Source of the DNA: Spodoptera frugiperda
Lineage: Eukaryota; Arthropoda; Insecta; Lepidoptera; Noctuidae
DNA length: 64,000 bases
Reading direction: 5' to 3'
Assembly (NCBI RefSeq): GCF_023101765.2
Contig: NC_064237.1
Location: 5,029,649 to 5,093,648 of the forward strand
The position numbers and the translations under genes are program-made. The notes beneath the pieces are model-generated. The model ran no database searches. It saw nothing but the letters and a program-made list of their open reading frames with translations, and was not told the origin of the DNA. The first letter of the stretch is position 1, and every line of letters begins with the position of its first letter. Shown here in pieces: positions 23,001-34,228 of the stretch.

Positions 23001-26000
23001 ACGGCTGGCCTAACACGCTTCGGTTAGCTTTAACATGCTGCGGCATGCCTCAGTTAGCTTAGTTAGCTTTTCCATGCTGCGGCAATTCGAAATCCCAAAA
23101 TAAATATGAATAATTTTCATGATTTACAGGTTGGATGTTGAAGTGACATCTACAGACACAAGTGCGCACCAAGTGTTAGCACAGATGACAGAGATCATCA
23201 AGACTTACTCTGAGAGACTGCCGCTGTATCTCTATCTGACGGCGTTCTCGCAAATCGTATCGAGGATCTGCCATCCTGTGAAAGAGGTAAAATACATTAT
23301 TAAAATTTTCAGCAGTCAATCTCATAGACTGTCCAATCATTTAAACAAATTGCTGAAATTATTAATTACTAATTTCGATCAAAAAACTTTGGATTGCAAT
23401 AGATTTGTGATATTATATTGAATTTCTGTTAAAGACATAGATTTTGAATTGTGTCTGGTTCATAATTTCGATTATAACGTAGCAAAATCACCGGACTATT
23501 CTCGTGAAAGGTAACCAAAGACCAAAACAGAAAAAAATCACAACCTGTTTAAAAATGTATCTTACAACACATTGAAAACTATTGCCCAGGTATATCTACA
23601 ACTAAAAGCGATATTAGTGAAGCTGATAGTAGCGTACCCTCAACATACCCTATGGATGATGATGAGTGTGATGAAGTCCAGCTACGCACAACGTATCAAG
23701 CGCTGCGCTGACGTCTTCGCAGACCCAAGACTCAAGGAACCTCGTCTCTTGAAACTCATCAGTGATTTTACACAGCTAGCTGAGAAGCTAATTGAACTGT
23801 GTAATAAGCCCATCGCTGGAAGCTCCCTGGTAAGTAATTCATGATCTGAAAGTAATAAACATTTATTAAGACATTAGCAGTAAGTAAGAGAATTAACGAA
23901 ATTCAGACTGCTGTGAAAGTATTCCTGTTTTTAAGTCTAGTTCACCTTAATCTTACACTTAGCTACTTTTACGACATCATGCCTTATTATTACGATGCCT
24001 AAAATGGTCAAATGTTGCTGACTAAACTGTACTGTTTCCGAACCCAAAAGTTATAAGTTCAAGAAATCATGAATAGTGACCAACTAGGACCATAAAACTG
24101 ACTCTGCTGGAAACACAATCTTTCAACAATCATTCATCATAAATACGTACATATGTACATCATTCACCATACACCAAAAACCAGTACCATATTTACGCGT
24201 TTTGTATAAAGCACTCAAGGTTACAAAATCAATATTAGTTTACCAAGGTATTACCCAACATAACTGTCCTTTGCGATACGAATCAATTAAATTTAATGTA
24301 CGATAAAGAGCCCACGTTGCCACACAGGGCGGCTAAACATGATATATTATACAATCTTAATGCATATCTTTAGATTACAGTAATTAATAATAGATTTTGA
24401 TAAGATTACTATTATTTTCGTTTTACGAAATTACGCATCTCCGAAAATAATTCTTTTAGGGTTCCGTAGCCAAATGGCAAAAAACGGAACCCTTATAGAT
24501 TCGTCATGTCTGTCTGTCTGTCCGTCTGTCCGTCTGTCCGTCTGTCCGTCTGTCCGTCTGTCCGTCTGTCCGTCTGTCCGTCTGTCCGTCTGTCCGTCCG
24601 TCCGTCCGTCCGTCCGTCCGTCCGTATGTCACAGCCATTTATTTCCGAAACTGTTGGGCCTACATAGTTGAAACTTTGTAGGATGGTGTATTTCGATAAC
24701 CGCTATTCGAATTTTAAATAATAATGAATTTTAAAAATTAAACTCCATACATGGAACTGATTCAAAAAAAATTTTTTTCATCTAACATATCCGTGATGGG
24801 TGTCTATGGATAGGTCTTTAAAAAAGACATTAAGGTTTCTAAAACCACTTTTCGGACGGTTAGACGCTTCCAAAGTGGAAAAATAAGTGTCCCCCCCCTC
24901 TAACTTTTAAAATAAGAGAGTGAGAAAACTGAAAAAAATATATGCTGTAGATTTCAATAGAAACTAACAACGAAAATTGGTTTGAACGAGATATCATTAT
25001 TAGTTTTTAAGAAATAAAACATTTTCAAAAACCGCAAATATAACTTTGTCGTTCATACAAACACTATGTTTATATTATGTCATCTACTTGCTGCTACGGA
25101 ACCCTTCATGGGCGAGTCCGACTCGCACTTGGCCGGTTTTTTGTGATTGTTGTATCAATAGAACTTAACATATCGCAATCTTTGACTGTATTTTTGAAGA
25201 ATGATTTTACCCCTACTGTTAGTCGTGTGTTTGTTGTTCTGTATACGTACTTCCTTCTAAACAAAATTAAAAAGGTTTACACGGTTTTGCTAGTTCTCGA
25301 GACGCGAAGTAGACAACAAAGACTTCAGCTTTTTGTTATAAATACTTTGTTACGGGAATACCTGTCTCATACTATTTACATTATATTTCTAAGCATGCTA
25401 ACGAACACCTCATAATGTTGATCTATGACGAAGCTCAGTAGTCGGAATGTACATACTGTTTGTGTTATCACAATAGTGTCAAATTATAATGCAAATAAAA
25501 CACCTTATTTACGTCTAGTGCGTAATACTCGTTAATATGTTAACGCCTTTAAAGCAAAGAATAACATGAACGTAAACGTAAAGTGTGAAATATAATATTT
25601 GGTATGCAACTTTGAACTGGATTTCGGATAAAAATATTCCATAGTACATAAATACATAATAAGTATATTAATAAATAATAAAATATGAAGGATACTTAGG
25701 ACGTACGTACATTGATCTGTCGTTGTCGACCCCAAGTATCAGACAAAATCTTAAATATCAAATGAGGTTTAACACGCATGACAAATCCACAAAATACTCC
25801 TGCGAGGTGAATAGTTACTTCAAAATAGAAAGATGTTATAAAAACACGTGAAATAACAATGTTGAATCTAACTGAAAATTTTCTCTTCACATTTGCAGAC
25901 AACTACGGTATCTACCCTAGTCAGATCGCTTCCCCGTCTCCTTGCGACTGACAGCTTCAGTCACGTGATGATGCCCTTCCAAGAGTTCTGCAAGATCGTG

Positions 26001-29000
26001 CTGCCTTCTAAGGCGGCGCGACAAGAACGTATCGACTTCAACATACCCACGGAACCACCGGTATACATCGCGGGCATTGAAGAACAGATCAGTATACTGC
26101 CTTCGCTGCAGAAACCTAGAAAAGTTACATTAAAAGGTAATAAAGTTTTTCAAAAACGTTTGCCTCACAGATGATTTTTGGTGCCGTAGGTGCGTATACA
26201 AAACAAACACACAAGTTCACATACATATGACATCCAGAGAAAAACTAATTTGTGGATCACGCAAAGAGTTGCTCCTTGGATCGTACTCACGCCACGTTGC
26301 ACGGCATCCAGTTGCCCAGCTACCGCGTCAACCGCAACAATAGACTTAATTAAACATTTAATGATAATTTCACTTTATCCCTAATTTTCTTTTAGGATCC
26401 GACGGTAAATCCTACATAATAATGTTGAAACCGCGCGATGATCTTCGAAAGGACTACCGTTTAATGGAATTCAACGGAGTTGTCAATCGTTTCCTGCAAG
26501 ATGCGCCGGAGACGCGACGGCGACGACTTTACATACGAACGTACAGCGTCCTGCCTTTAAATGAAGAATGCGGGCTTATAGAATGGGTACCGAATTTAGT
26601 GGGTCTGAGGCCTATATTAATGCATATTTATAAACAAAAAGGTAAGAAATATAAACAAGAAGAAGAAAATATCATAAGTTTAGTCGTCAATTTACCAGCT
26701 TTATGTCTTAGGTATTCATACAAGCAATCGAGAGTTGAAAGAAATGATGTGTGCGAACAAAGACCCGGTTGAGAAGAAGAGACGTATCTACGAACAACAG
26801 TTGCTACCTCGTCACCCTCCCGTGTTCCAAGAGTGGTTCCGAAGGGTGTTCTCCGATCCTTATGGATGGTAAATATTTAATTCCAACTTAGCTTTTTAAC
26901 TAGAAATAAATACCAATAGTTCGAAATGTGTTAAATTATGATTTTCAACAGGTATCAGGCAAGATCTGCTTACATCAGAACTACTGCTGTCATGTCAATG
27001 GTTGGATATATTTTGGGTAAGTTCTTAAAGATTATGAACAATTCAAGAATTATTGTTTTACTAACTTAACACAACAAAACATATTTTATTGCTTTGACTG
27101 ACACATTTTGTTAAACGATGCGAAAGGAGGCGCAGTTTAAAATATGTAAAAAGCATTATTAAATAAATAATCTTGTTTCTTTTACTAGGTCTTGGCGATA
27201 GACACGGAGAAAACATATCGTTCGACTCGACAAATGGTGACACAGTGCATGTGGACTTTAATTGTCTGTTCAACAAGGGAGAGGCGTTCGAGTGGCCGGA
27301 AAGGGTTCCTTTCCGACTCACACACAATATGGAGGCGGCTATGGGACCTCTCAAACATGAGGGCATGTACAGGTGAGCGAGTAATAATAATTGTGCTTTT
27401 CTTGCCTGCTTACTACTGCTTTTAATTGGGAATTGACCGTTTCATGCTTGATTTAGGTAGCTGGATCAGAGGGCTTAGTATGCGTTTGTTTTACTGTTAA
27501 CGAGATCGAAACGAGATCGTGTTCGATGCTCTGATTGGTTGGTTCATTAGAACCGGCCAATCAGCGCCGGTGTTACCTGTGAGTAAAAGAAAATTAATCA
27601 ATAAGAATGATCTTAATATATAGGGAATAAAATATGTTAGCTCACATATCTCATTTGACTCTTAACATTTTATACATGTAGACCTCTGCCTTGGGAAAAA
27701 GAACCAGCGAATCTGGTTTACAGTTAGGTATTTAGATTTTATAGACAATGCATGCAGACTAGTTTTATTGTATCTTATCTAATAAAATATAATAAGTAGG
27801 TAGTTTAATCACATACAACATTTTATGTCTTGCAAGTTCACTTTTCAATCAAAATATCAATAAGATTTTTTGTTTGAAAGTTTTTGCCGAGATGATACCA
27901 GGAAAAAAGCAAATGATGTAACCTTTCCTATTACACTCATTACAGATAGATGATAAAAAATTCATTTGTAAAATATGCTTAACATTTTGATTAGTTTTTT
28001 GACTTAAGATTTTAGCATTTTGACTTTGGATATTTTTTGTTCTATTGTTATTGGTAGATGAGTAGGTACAAAATATGATAATGTTGTTATGTAGTGTTAT
28101 GCAAAATGTATGTAAACATTAGTATTCTTTCAAAGAAAATCTACTTTCATCAAGTACATGGGATCTTATTAAAAATCTGCTTGATGGATTTCGAAGTCAT
28201 TGACTTAAGTTATCTACTAATTGCGCTTATTAAAATAAACAATCTAGATATTTATAATCTCACTATTGGGTTTTAAGATTGTAATCTTGCTTAAACAAAT
28301 ATAGCACTCGTGTGCACATACATTTTCAAACATATTTTTATAAGTATATGAGTGTAAAATATATTCATGATAAATACAGATATCATTGTGAAGAGAAACA
28401 TCATACAACAGTAATTGTGTACCTAATTGTTAATGGTTCTCACGAGGTTACTCAAACAAGCCGTGTTTAAAGAAGTCATAAGATGACAAAGGATTTTTTT
28501 ATAATTTATGATTTAATAGAATGTTGATTGGTTTTTGTACTGCTGACTTTGTAATAAAAACTGTAATATTTCGTGGCTATTGAGGGCCGTGGCTATTTGA
28601 GCATTAATCACCACGCTTGCTCAAGGCGGGTTGGCGATTTCAAACAAGGCTGCTATACACGGACTGCTTAAAGCAGTCAGGATCGACTGCTCCAAACTGC
28701 GACTGCATACTGAACTACAGACTTCTACAATCGTCAATTATACAATCGTCAGGTTAAATGGCAGCTTCAAGCTGTTGACTTTAACTGCTCGAGCAGTCCG
28801 TGTATGGCGGGTCTAAGTATTATTTTAATTGAATGGAGTTTGTAGTTGACATCTATTTTCAGACCAACAGGTTTTCTGCTATTTTATATGGTTGGCGATC
28901 AGTGGCGCCAATGGTTATCCGCAACATCAGAGTAGTTACGTGGCCTTTGGTCAAGGGGGATTCAAAATTGTCTGTACAACAAAATAATATATAATTAAAT

Positions 29001-30010
29001 ATTTACAACATAATATACAATTAAATATGTACAACAAAATAATATATAATTAAATACTATATTTATTTTCCCGCAGGAAAAGTTGCGAGGCAGTAATGCG
29101 AGCTCTCCGTGCCCAAACCGCGGCGCTGATGTCGGTCATCGAGCCGTTTGTATACGACCCCCTTGTGTCGTGGGGTAAAGTACGGCAGATGGACTGCGGC
29201 GAGAGGACCAATGAACAGGCCATGCAACATCTACTACATATCAAGCAGAGACTTAACGGAATGGTAAGTAACTCTTATTTTATCTTTCTAGTTTAGAAGT
29301 GTTTGGAAACGGTAGTTCAAAGATTAAATTCAATCATATATGACTAGATGTCTTGTCGATATTATATTAAATTGCGTAAATGTCGGCATTATAAAAAAGT
29401 TCATATTTTTTTTTAGTCTTCATTTTTTTGTTCCTAATTTAGTATTTTATTGAGACAAACTTAATAGATGAGAAAAGTGCGCCCCACCTTTCTCGAGTGT
29501 GAAATTGTGTGAGTAACACGATTTACGACTTTGTTTTATGTTGACATTGTGTACTGAAATATTCTTTTTCAGCAAACTATGACTAATATTTTATCAGAAC
29601 CATCACATATTTCAAGGGAAATAATTTCACACACGTGCTGAAAGATCATTATAAGAATAATTATGTTTAATGTGCTCAAGCATTGTTTTACTTTGAAATT
29701 ACAGCTGGCAATCATGTTAGGTGGTTTGCTTATTATTATTTTATCTAGCAATCAATCGAAAATACTACGTTGTTTCATTTTAATGTACCAGAATGAATGT
29801 ATTAAACAGGGTGACTCAGAAATCAACGTCACGTTTTAACGTACCCATTTATTTTAACAGGATATATATTATTTTTCACAGGTGAGAACAAAGAACAAGC
29901 AACTATCGCTGTCCTTGTCTCCCGAAGGTCAAGTGGAACATCTGATCGTGGAAGCGACCAGTATAATAAACTTATGCCAAATGTACATAGGGTGGGGACC
30001 TTTCTTGTAA
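9199..30010 (+). CDS. ATR: ATR/mei-41 checkpoint kinase, 29 coding exons
   Basis: A complete PI3K-related kinase gene. The exons sum to 7602 bp (2533 residues plus stop), matching the family's ~2500-2650. Domain order: N-terminal helical repeats (about 1-1000), UME domain (about 1020-1125), FAT region (about 1500-2100), kinase domain (about 2190-2470) and FATC at the end (CQMYIGWGPFL). Key residues seen: Lys2223 in MLKPRDDLRKD for ATP, GLGDRHGEN at 2368-2376 (catalytic Asp2371) and the metal-binding DFN at 2390-2392. UME and the pattern LGQLGAIEAG point to ATR rather than ATM or mTOR. ATR senses RPA-coated single-stranded DNA through ATRIP and activates Chk1. AATAAA at 30113-30118 lies about 100 bp after the stop. 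Every junction conserves phase. All introns are GT-AG except one GC-AG (19777-19972). Exon coordinates are in the four segment entries. Confidence 0.96.
14236..17883 (+). mobile_element. Autonomous-type Helitron, decayed, in ATR intron 7
   Basis: A 3648-bp element inserted between A (14235) and T (17884), as Helitrons require. It starts TCTATACATATAATAAAATT and ends with CTAG (17880-17883), the CTRR-type Helitron terminus. A TCTG run and an ATTTTGATGAAACTT block follow the 5' end, as in other lepidopteran Helitrons. The interior codes for broken Rep and helicase parts (separate entry). A 27-bp unit at the 5' end is present twice (14234-14260 and 14261-14287). The intron without it would be about 287 bp. 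Confidence 0.85.
14791..17682 (+). pseudogene. Helitron Rep/PIF1-type helicase, frameshifted
   Basis: Fragments in several plus-strand frames form one broken Helitron replication protein. Rep part: TTNPKWPEIENNLLTGQ (from 14794), then in another frame EWQKRGLPHSHNLLWLEE with the HUH-type histidines, then VDNRWVVPYSPVLS and YICKYVNKG carrying the expected tyrosines, then LENGQRLYFNPENVRERLE and VYREHALGRVYTIHPSNNE. Helicase part: IFFLDAPGGTGK (Walker A, near 16440), LIVWDECTMANKK (Walker B, after a frame change near 16635), VLFCGDFRQTLPV, and a C-terminal AMTINKSQGQTLRAAGVDL to VAFSRV block (17500-17620). Several frameshifts and stops separate these, about ten residues seem deleted after Walker A, and the N-terminal part of a full ~1400-residue protein is missing. 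It cannot make a functional protein. Confidence 0.9.
18023..23829 (+). CDS. ATR: ATR exons 8-22: FAT region
   Basis: Exons 18023-18112, 18284-18468, 18625-18743, 18906-19009, 19223-19413, 19637-19776, 19973-20131, 20476-20702, 21049-21202, 21480-21590, 21947-22113, 22355-22484, 22568-22728, 23130-23286 and 23590-23829. The joined reading frame shows ATR-type blocks such as LFGSTYATTFLEWAH, KRSEPSLKELILAQ, LWLQSAKHARKAG, YQSMPRMLSIW and TLWMMMSVMKSSY. FAT domains are alpha-helical repeats that wrap the kinase domain. Exon 8 joins exon 7 directly (phase 2), across the intron enlarged by the Helitron. The exon ending at 19776 uses a GC donor. Confidence 0.93.
18501..18557 (+). repeat. 29-bp tandem duplication in an ATR intron
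   Basis: Two adjacent, nearly identical 29-bp units, each containing TGTATGTTATAGGCAATGAT, lie between exons 9 and 10. Confidence 0.9.
21640..21850. repeat. Possible interspersed repeat with AAAGCCGAC units
   Basis: In the intron after exon 17, short units (TAAAGCCGAC, TAAAGCCGAAG, TAAAGCCGACTTC) are repeated. A block with two CTGATAGG copies and AAGTCGGTGCCACC follows. The flavour is that of common lepidopteran interspersed repeats, but no termini could be defined. Confidence 0.35.
22821..23010. mobile_element. Hairpin MITE with TAA target duplication (copy 1)
   Basis: A ~190-bp GC-rich element with terminal inverted repeats: GGGCGGCCGTACACGGACTG at the left, and GGCCAGCCGTACACGGACTG read inward from the right. 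TAA flanks both ends (22818-22820 and 23011-23013), compatible with a 3-bp PIF/Harbinger-type duplication. The interior repeats ACTGCTCGAGC and ACTGCTTGAAG motifs in both orientations. It lies in the ATR intron between exons 20 and 21. Confidence 0.75.
24459..25141. repeat. Interspersed repeat with 5' hairpin and TGTC/CCGT microsatellite
   Basis: The block opens with an inverted repeat, AGGGTTCCG ... CGGAACCCT, then a (TGTC)n/(CCGT)n microsatellite (24506-24626), then about 500 bp of AT-rich body, and ends CGGAACCCTTCATGGGCGAG and GTCCGACTCGCACTTGGCC. This tail is one I associate with a very abundant lepidopteran repeat. It lies in the ATR intron 23830-25898. The class of element is uncertain. 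Confidence 0.6.
25899..29263 (+). CDS. ATR: ATR exons 23-28: PI3K-like kinase domain
   Basis: Exons 25899-26136, 26396-26641, 26712-26868, 26952-27016, 27189-27372 and 29077-29263. They encode the full catalytic domain: SLQKPRKVTLKGSDGKSYI (glycine-rich loop region), MLKPRDDLRKDYRLMEFN, LNEECGLIEWVPN, LPRHPPVFQEWF, GLGDRHGEN (catalytic loop) and VHVDFNCLFNKGE (activation segment start). All expected catalytic residues are intact, so the kinase should be active. The intron before the last of these exons (27373-29076) is 1.7 kb and repeat-rich. Confidence 0.96.
26165..26342 (-). mobile_element. tRNA-derived SINE, degenerate, in ATR intron
   Basis: Sequence between exons 23 and 24 shares ACACACAAGTTCA, a GACATCC-like block, AATTTGTGGATCA and AGAGTTGCTCC with the copy at 33140-33300, followed by a degraded tRNA-like head (CCGCGTCAACCG on the plus strand). 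The shared order and spacing indicate one SINE family. The B box is poorly kept. Confidence 0.55.
27531..27564. repeat. 15-bp inverted repeat with inverted CCAAT boxes
   Basis: CTGATTGGTTGGTTC, a 4-base loop, then GAACCGGCCAATCAG. The two non-Watson-Crick positions would be G-U pairs in the plus-strand RNA. It lies in the ATR intron 27373-29076, next to a sequence resembling interspersed repeats. Confidence 0.7.
28590..28645 (-). mobile_element. SINE tail fragment
   Basis: TTGAGCATTAATCACCACGC, then TTGCTCAAGGCGGGTTGGCG, matches in order the body of the SINE at 41125-41450 (minus strand) and the reverse of 37630-37815. It directly abuts the MITE copy at 28647. Confidence 0.5.
28647..28815. 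mobile_element. Hairpin MITE, copy 2 of the same family
   Basis: The ends TATACACGGACTGCTTAAAG and (from the right) CATACACGGACTGCTCGAGC match copy 1 at 22821-23010, and ACTGCTC and GCTTCAAGC motifs recur inside. Flanks are less clear than in copy 1. It lies in the long ATR intron 27373-29076. Confidence 0.65.
28977..29056 (+). repeat. ~32-bp AT-rich tandem repeat
   Basis: About two and a half units of an ACAACAAAATAATATATAAT plus TAAATA-type sequence just upstream of the ATR exon at 29077. Confidence 0.75.
29882..30010 (+). CDS. ATR: ATR exon 29: FATC domain
   Basis: The terminal exon encodes 42 residues and TAA. LSPEGQVEHLIVEATS followed by CQMYIGWGPFL is the conserved FATC tail of PI3K-related kinases. 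It is joined in phase 0 after the acceptor at 29880-29881. Confidence 0.95.
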   Translation: MRTKNKQLSLSLSPEGQVEHLIVEATSIINLCQMYIGWGPFL

Positions 30011-30119
30011 CTAACTACCAACATGTGCCATGAACTGTGATTTAAGCTAAGTTTTGATAACATTGCTAAAACTTAATTTTATTGTATTTGTATACTTCAT
30101 TGTTACGTGCCTAATAAAT

Positions 30120-33100
30120 AAGTGTTAAATTTATCTGATGTTTTATTTTATCTTATAACTCCTCTTTACTGCCTGTTAGACTGACTCTGACTGACTCTAC
30201 GACTCATTTATAAAAGTTAAAGAAAATTTCAACTTACTTTGTATTGACTCACTTTGGAAGAATTTTGACCATTCGTTACTTCTAGAAGCAGGTTCAGCTT
30301 TAAGAAAAGAAATAATCTTTTTCGACTTGCGTTCAAATTCCATTTGTCAGGACAATTGGCCACTGGCAAAAAAAAATGATGAAGCTATATAATAATTTTT
30401 GTAAGCAATAGGTATACAATTATTCTAAAATCAAATAGATTTTAAAATATGTAGTTTGTTTGTTGATTTAGTAGCCGCAAGCGCTATAGTCAAGTTCTTG
30501 GTCACGACTTCGATCTAAGTGAAGGAAAACTTGTGTAAAGTGTTAGCTCTCTGGACTAAGTGGCTGACGGAAAAAAACTTGTAATCCTAATCGTTAAATA
30601 CGGAATGCCAAAATCTCTAAGAACTATATTAGACATCATGATATAACTTAATGACTGCTTACTATGTACTTAAGAATGTAGGTAACGTTTTAATCCGGAG
30701 CTGCGAACTACCTAGCGGTTTTACTGGGGCTCTGACTTGAAAAGCAGGAGTAGGAACGGGGTGGTTTTTAGTCAGTAAGAAACTGACACTCCCTCTCGCC
30801 TCGCCTAAGTCGTCTTTCGCCTACTACGAAGTCATTGGATGATTTTCCCCCCTAAAAAAGGCAACGTTAACGTAAATAGGTACGCAAATAAACACAAATA
30901 TGCGTTTTATTTAAACATCGACTTCCCGAGTAATTACTTTTTCTAACGTCTATTATATAAATCGCTTGGCAGATGTGTCATACAAAAAAGCCTTTTGTGG
31001 CGTTTTCTCGTTAGATTGCACATCTGTTGATGGCTTTTATTTGCGTGTAGTTAAACTGATTCATTTATTCCGCGGTCACTACGACCTTGTTCAATTTCCT
31101 AGATCGTTCGTTACCATGGAACTATGATTTATGTGTAGGTAATTTCTATTGCTATTACCTATTTTATAGATAGGTTTTTTATTAGTGGGTAATAAAAGTA
31201 ATAATGATAATATTACCTAATGAATTAGGTACTTATGAGTTAGGTAAACTAGTATTAATTTCACAGTAAGAAATGGGTACTTTGGTATGAGGAATTAATG
31301 ATATTTCAATGGATACCTGGTAATAATAACAATGTAATTTATAACTGCTTCCGCTTGAAAAAAAATCATTAAAATATTTGTAGGTACTGTTAAACTTACA
31401 GATTTTATGTAAGTAATGAAATAAAACTAGAGGTTCTGAATTAGGTACATTTTAAATCTAGGTTTTCACTTACAGATGGTTTACTTATCATATCACGATG
31501 ATCATGTTAAATGTGGGTACGTATGTACGTCCAAGAACCCAAGTGTCCCCAGAGAACCTAACTACTTATCTGATTTATGTTAGAAAACCTACGTATTACT
31601 TACTTATGTGTTTTGGTTTGGGTACTTTATCTAGAAGCTGAATAGAGTAGACTGTCGGCGACAGTTGAATGCGGTGAGATGCCTTAAACAAAAGCTGGGT
31701 AGGTAAGTTAGGTAGACGACTGAAATACCTAAGTCCCTGGCGGAAATAAGCAACGAAATAATTTCGCTATACATTTATAGAATAGGCACGTATTTGTGCG
31801 AAGCAATCTAATCGCTGATAGCTGAACGGATGATAAATATTCGACCTTGTTCATTGTGAATTCTTCACGCGTTTTGGGTGACCCTTCCCTCTAGGATTGT
31901 CCTCAACGCTTTGTGGATCATTTATTTTTGTCAACCTTTATAACATCTCGATATCTCGATACATAAATAAAATATTTTCTAGTCGTCGCACTTTCTTTGG
32001 ATATGACAGAAGCCAAATATTTGGGAAGGTAAATAAAATGTAACCCTGTGCACACAGATGGGCTATTGTAAGCCTCAACCACTCCGAAATGTAAAGAAAT
32101 CTCTTTACTCTTCAGTGATTAGGTAGGTATATTAAAACATATGAAGGATTGACCTATTATTTTAAAAGGGGAATAAAGAGAGAGAGAGAAAGAGTACATA
32201 TCAAACAGCGTTTGTATTAGCTTCATGTTTTATGGAAACATTTTACCTCGGTCCGGCGGTCGACCTAGTATCGTTTAGCGCAGCGCGTGTAGGTAGCTCG
32301 GTTGACAGGCAATATCCGGATGATCCATTGTTCACCTCATTGCGGATTCTGAGCGGCGATGCGGTCTGGCCTCTCTCATTCAGCTCTTGCTCAGCACTGA
32401 GGAAATAAGAAAAAACTGCAAATAAGAGAAACGCATTTTAGATTGAGTCGGATAGAATAACGGAAGTTTAAATCCAATCTTAGAGGACCATTGGATCTCT
32501 CAAACAGATCAGGGTAAGGTTATGCAATGCAGCGCGGTGCATCTTCCTTACTTGCTATTTGCATGGGTTTCATGACGCGATATTAGATATTTTATTTCCA
32601 AGACGGGATGCAAATTTAAATTCTACTATCTTTTATCCGTAACTTCGTTCCCGCAAGTGAGGAACGATCTGTTACCGTCCAGCTCATAATTTGACTTCCT
32701 AAGTAGATAGCTACTTCACTTAGGTGTCTATCCATATGAGGTTGGTAGAACTCTTAGGAGTAGGTACTTAGTTTGAAAGTATCCAGTATAGAATACAGTC
32801 ACACAGTGCGGGCCTACTATGGCCAACCTACATTGACTTTCATGTCATCCAAACTAGTCAATTGAGTAACAGAGACTAGATAGTTACGTAATACCTGACA
32901 ATGAAATATATTGAATTGCAGTATAGAGAGACATCAAAGGTATCTCCTTCAGCTATTTGCCAGTAACATACAGGTGTTGGTTGTTGTATGAAATAGCTAG
33001 TAGGTGGTCGAATTGTCGGTTGAATATGTTACGTTAACTATTGTTACCATAATAATATCTCTAGTGCCCATCTACCTACTGTCATCTTCAGAAACGGATT

Positions 33101-33140
33101 GTTTTTATTTAAAAACGTTGGAATTCAACGTTTATTATTT
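30120..33140. other. Intergenic DNA downstream of ATR, no gene seen
   Basis: AT-rich sequence with many GTAGGTAC/ACCTA-type motifs usual in lepidopteran intergenic DNA. Apart from the LINE tail at 30690-30865 and a short AG run near 32180, I find no coding exon, RNA gene or element with definable ends. Confidence 0.5.
30690..30865 (+). mobile_element. 3' tail of a non-LTR retrotransposon (LINE)
   Basis: CGAACTACCTAGCGG, GAAAAGCAGGAGTAGGAAC, then TTTTTAGTCAGTAAGAAACT and CACTCCCTCTCGCCTCGCC correspond in order to the minus strand of 39450-39620 and 42250-42375. This is the shared 3' untranslated tail of an R1/Jockey-like LINE family, 5' truncated. Confidence 0.6.
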
Positions 33141-33300
33141 TCTCCAGTGTCGTGGGTACAACACACAAGTTCAAATAGACATGACACTCTGACCCGAAAC
33201 AACAATTTGTGGATCATATAAGGAGTTGCTCCGTGCACATTTTAGGCGCCGCCTCCACTCGTGGTGTCTCGGCAGCCGGTCAGAAACCTGGCGCCCTAGT
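33140..33300 (-). mobile_element. tRNA-derived SINE (second copy of the 26165 family)
   Basis: ACACACAAGTTCAAATAGAC, ATGACACTCTGACCCGAAAC, AATTTGTGGATCAT and GGAGTTGCTCCGTGC on the plus strand match the copy in the ATR intron. The tRNA-like head lies at the right end (GGCAGCCGGTCAGAAACC), so the element is on the minus strand. Confidence 0.6.
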
Positions 33301-34039
33301 TTGCCAGGATAAATAGGCCCTGGCTAACTCTAGCAACAACATAGGTAGGTACTTTAATAATTAATTGATGATGTTTAATGACTATGTGCTCATTAAACTC
33401 AACGTACAACATGGGTAAAACAATGGGAAAATAACATAAAAATCTTTTTTTAAAGCAACTGCTTTCAATTTTCGTTACGTTTAGCGGTTTATTTTTCACA
33501 ACAATATTATCCTGAAAAAGATAATAGGTTCAGCGCCTCGCGCACAAACATGTAGCTACATACAGGTCAAACTGAGAAGTGATAAGGGCTCCTTTTTTTA
33601 AGTCGGTCAAAAATCAAGTTTATCCATCATTCGAAATTGGCAATCTTACGAATAATCTATATCAAAATTACAGCAAATACGGTGAACCTTTGCATATCAA
33701 CAACATGCTATTTTTGCTACAGCACACTTTTTGCTGTATGAAGTTTTTATAATGGCATCTCCACGTGTTGTTTGTTAACATTCGACTGGGGAAGTACCTA
33801 CCTCTACTTGCTTCTTCAAAGTATTCATTAGAGGTATTCATTTATTATAAAAAATGGTATTGTGTAATATTGTTGAGATGAAGATCTCAACACTGTATAC
33901 TTATCTACAGTATATTCGTCAGTACATACGTCTTTACTTTTTGCATAGCGTTTAAAGCTATAAAAACAACGCTGGTACGCGAGTTACCTATCTGCAGATT
34001 TATTTATAGACAACTTAGGTATCTCTTTTTATGTTATAC

Positions 34040-34115
34040 CTAAGTCAGTAAAGCAGCTGACGGATCACCTGATTGCCTTTTGGGGGTTAGCAATTTAAGG
34101 GCTGTTGGGTGGTTG
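34040..34115. mobile_element. Possible LINE/SINE fragment
   Basis: AGCAGCTGACGGATCACCTG followed by ATTGCCTTTTGGGGGTTAGC resembles a repeat tail frequent in Lepidoptera. It is too short to class. Confidence 0.35.
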
Positions 34116-34228
34116 GTTGCGTTGTTTCACGTCGGTCAAAAGTCGTGGTATCACTCCGGTCGAGCCAGCCATTTGCCGGAGCATGGCTCACGTAACTTTT
34201 ATTTACACCATGACTATTTTCTCTGTAG

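Noticed and set aside
24474..24671. ORF reading (SVCPSVRL)n
   Set aside because: It is the translation of the TGTC/CCGT microsatellite, not a protein.
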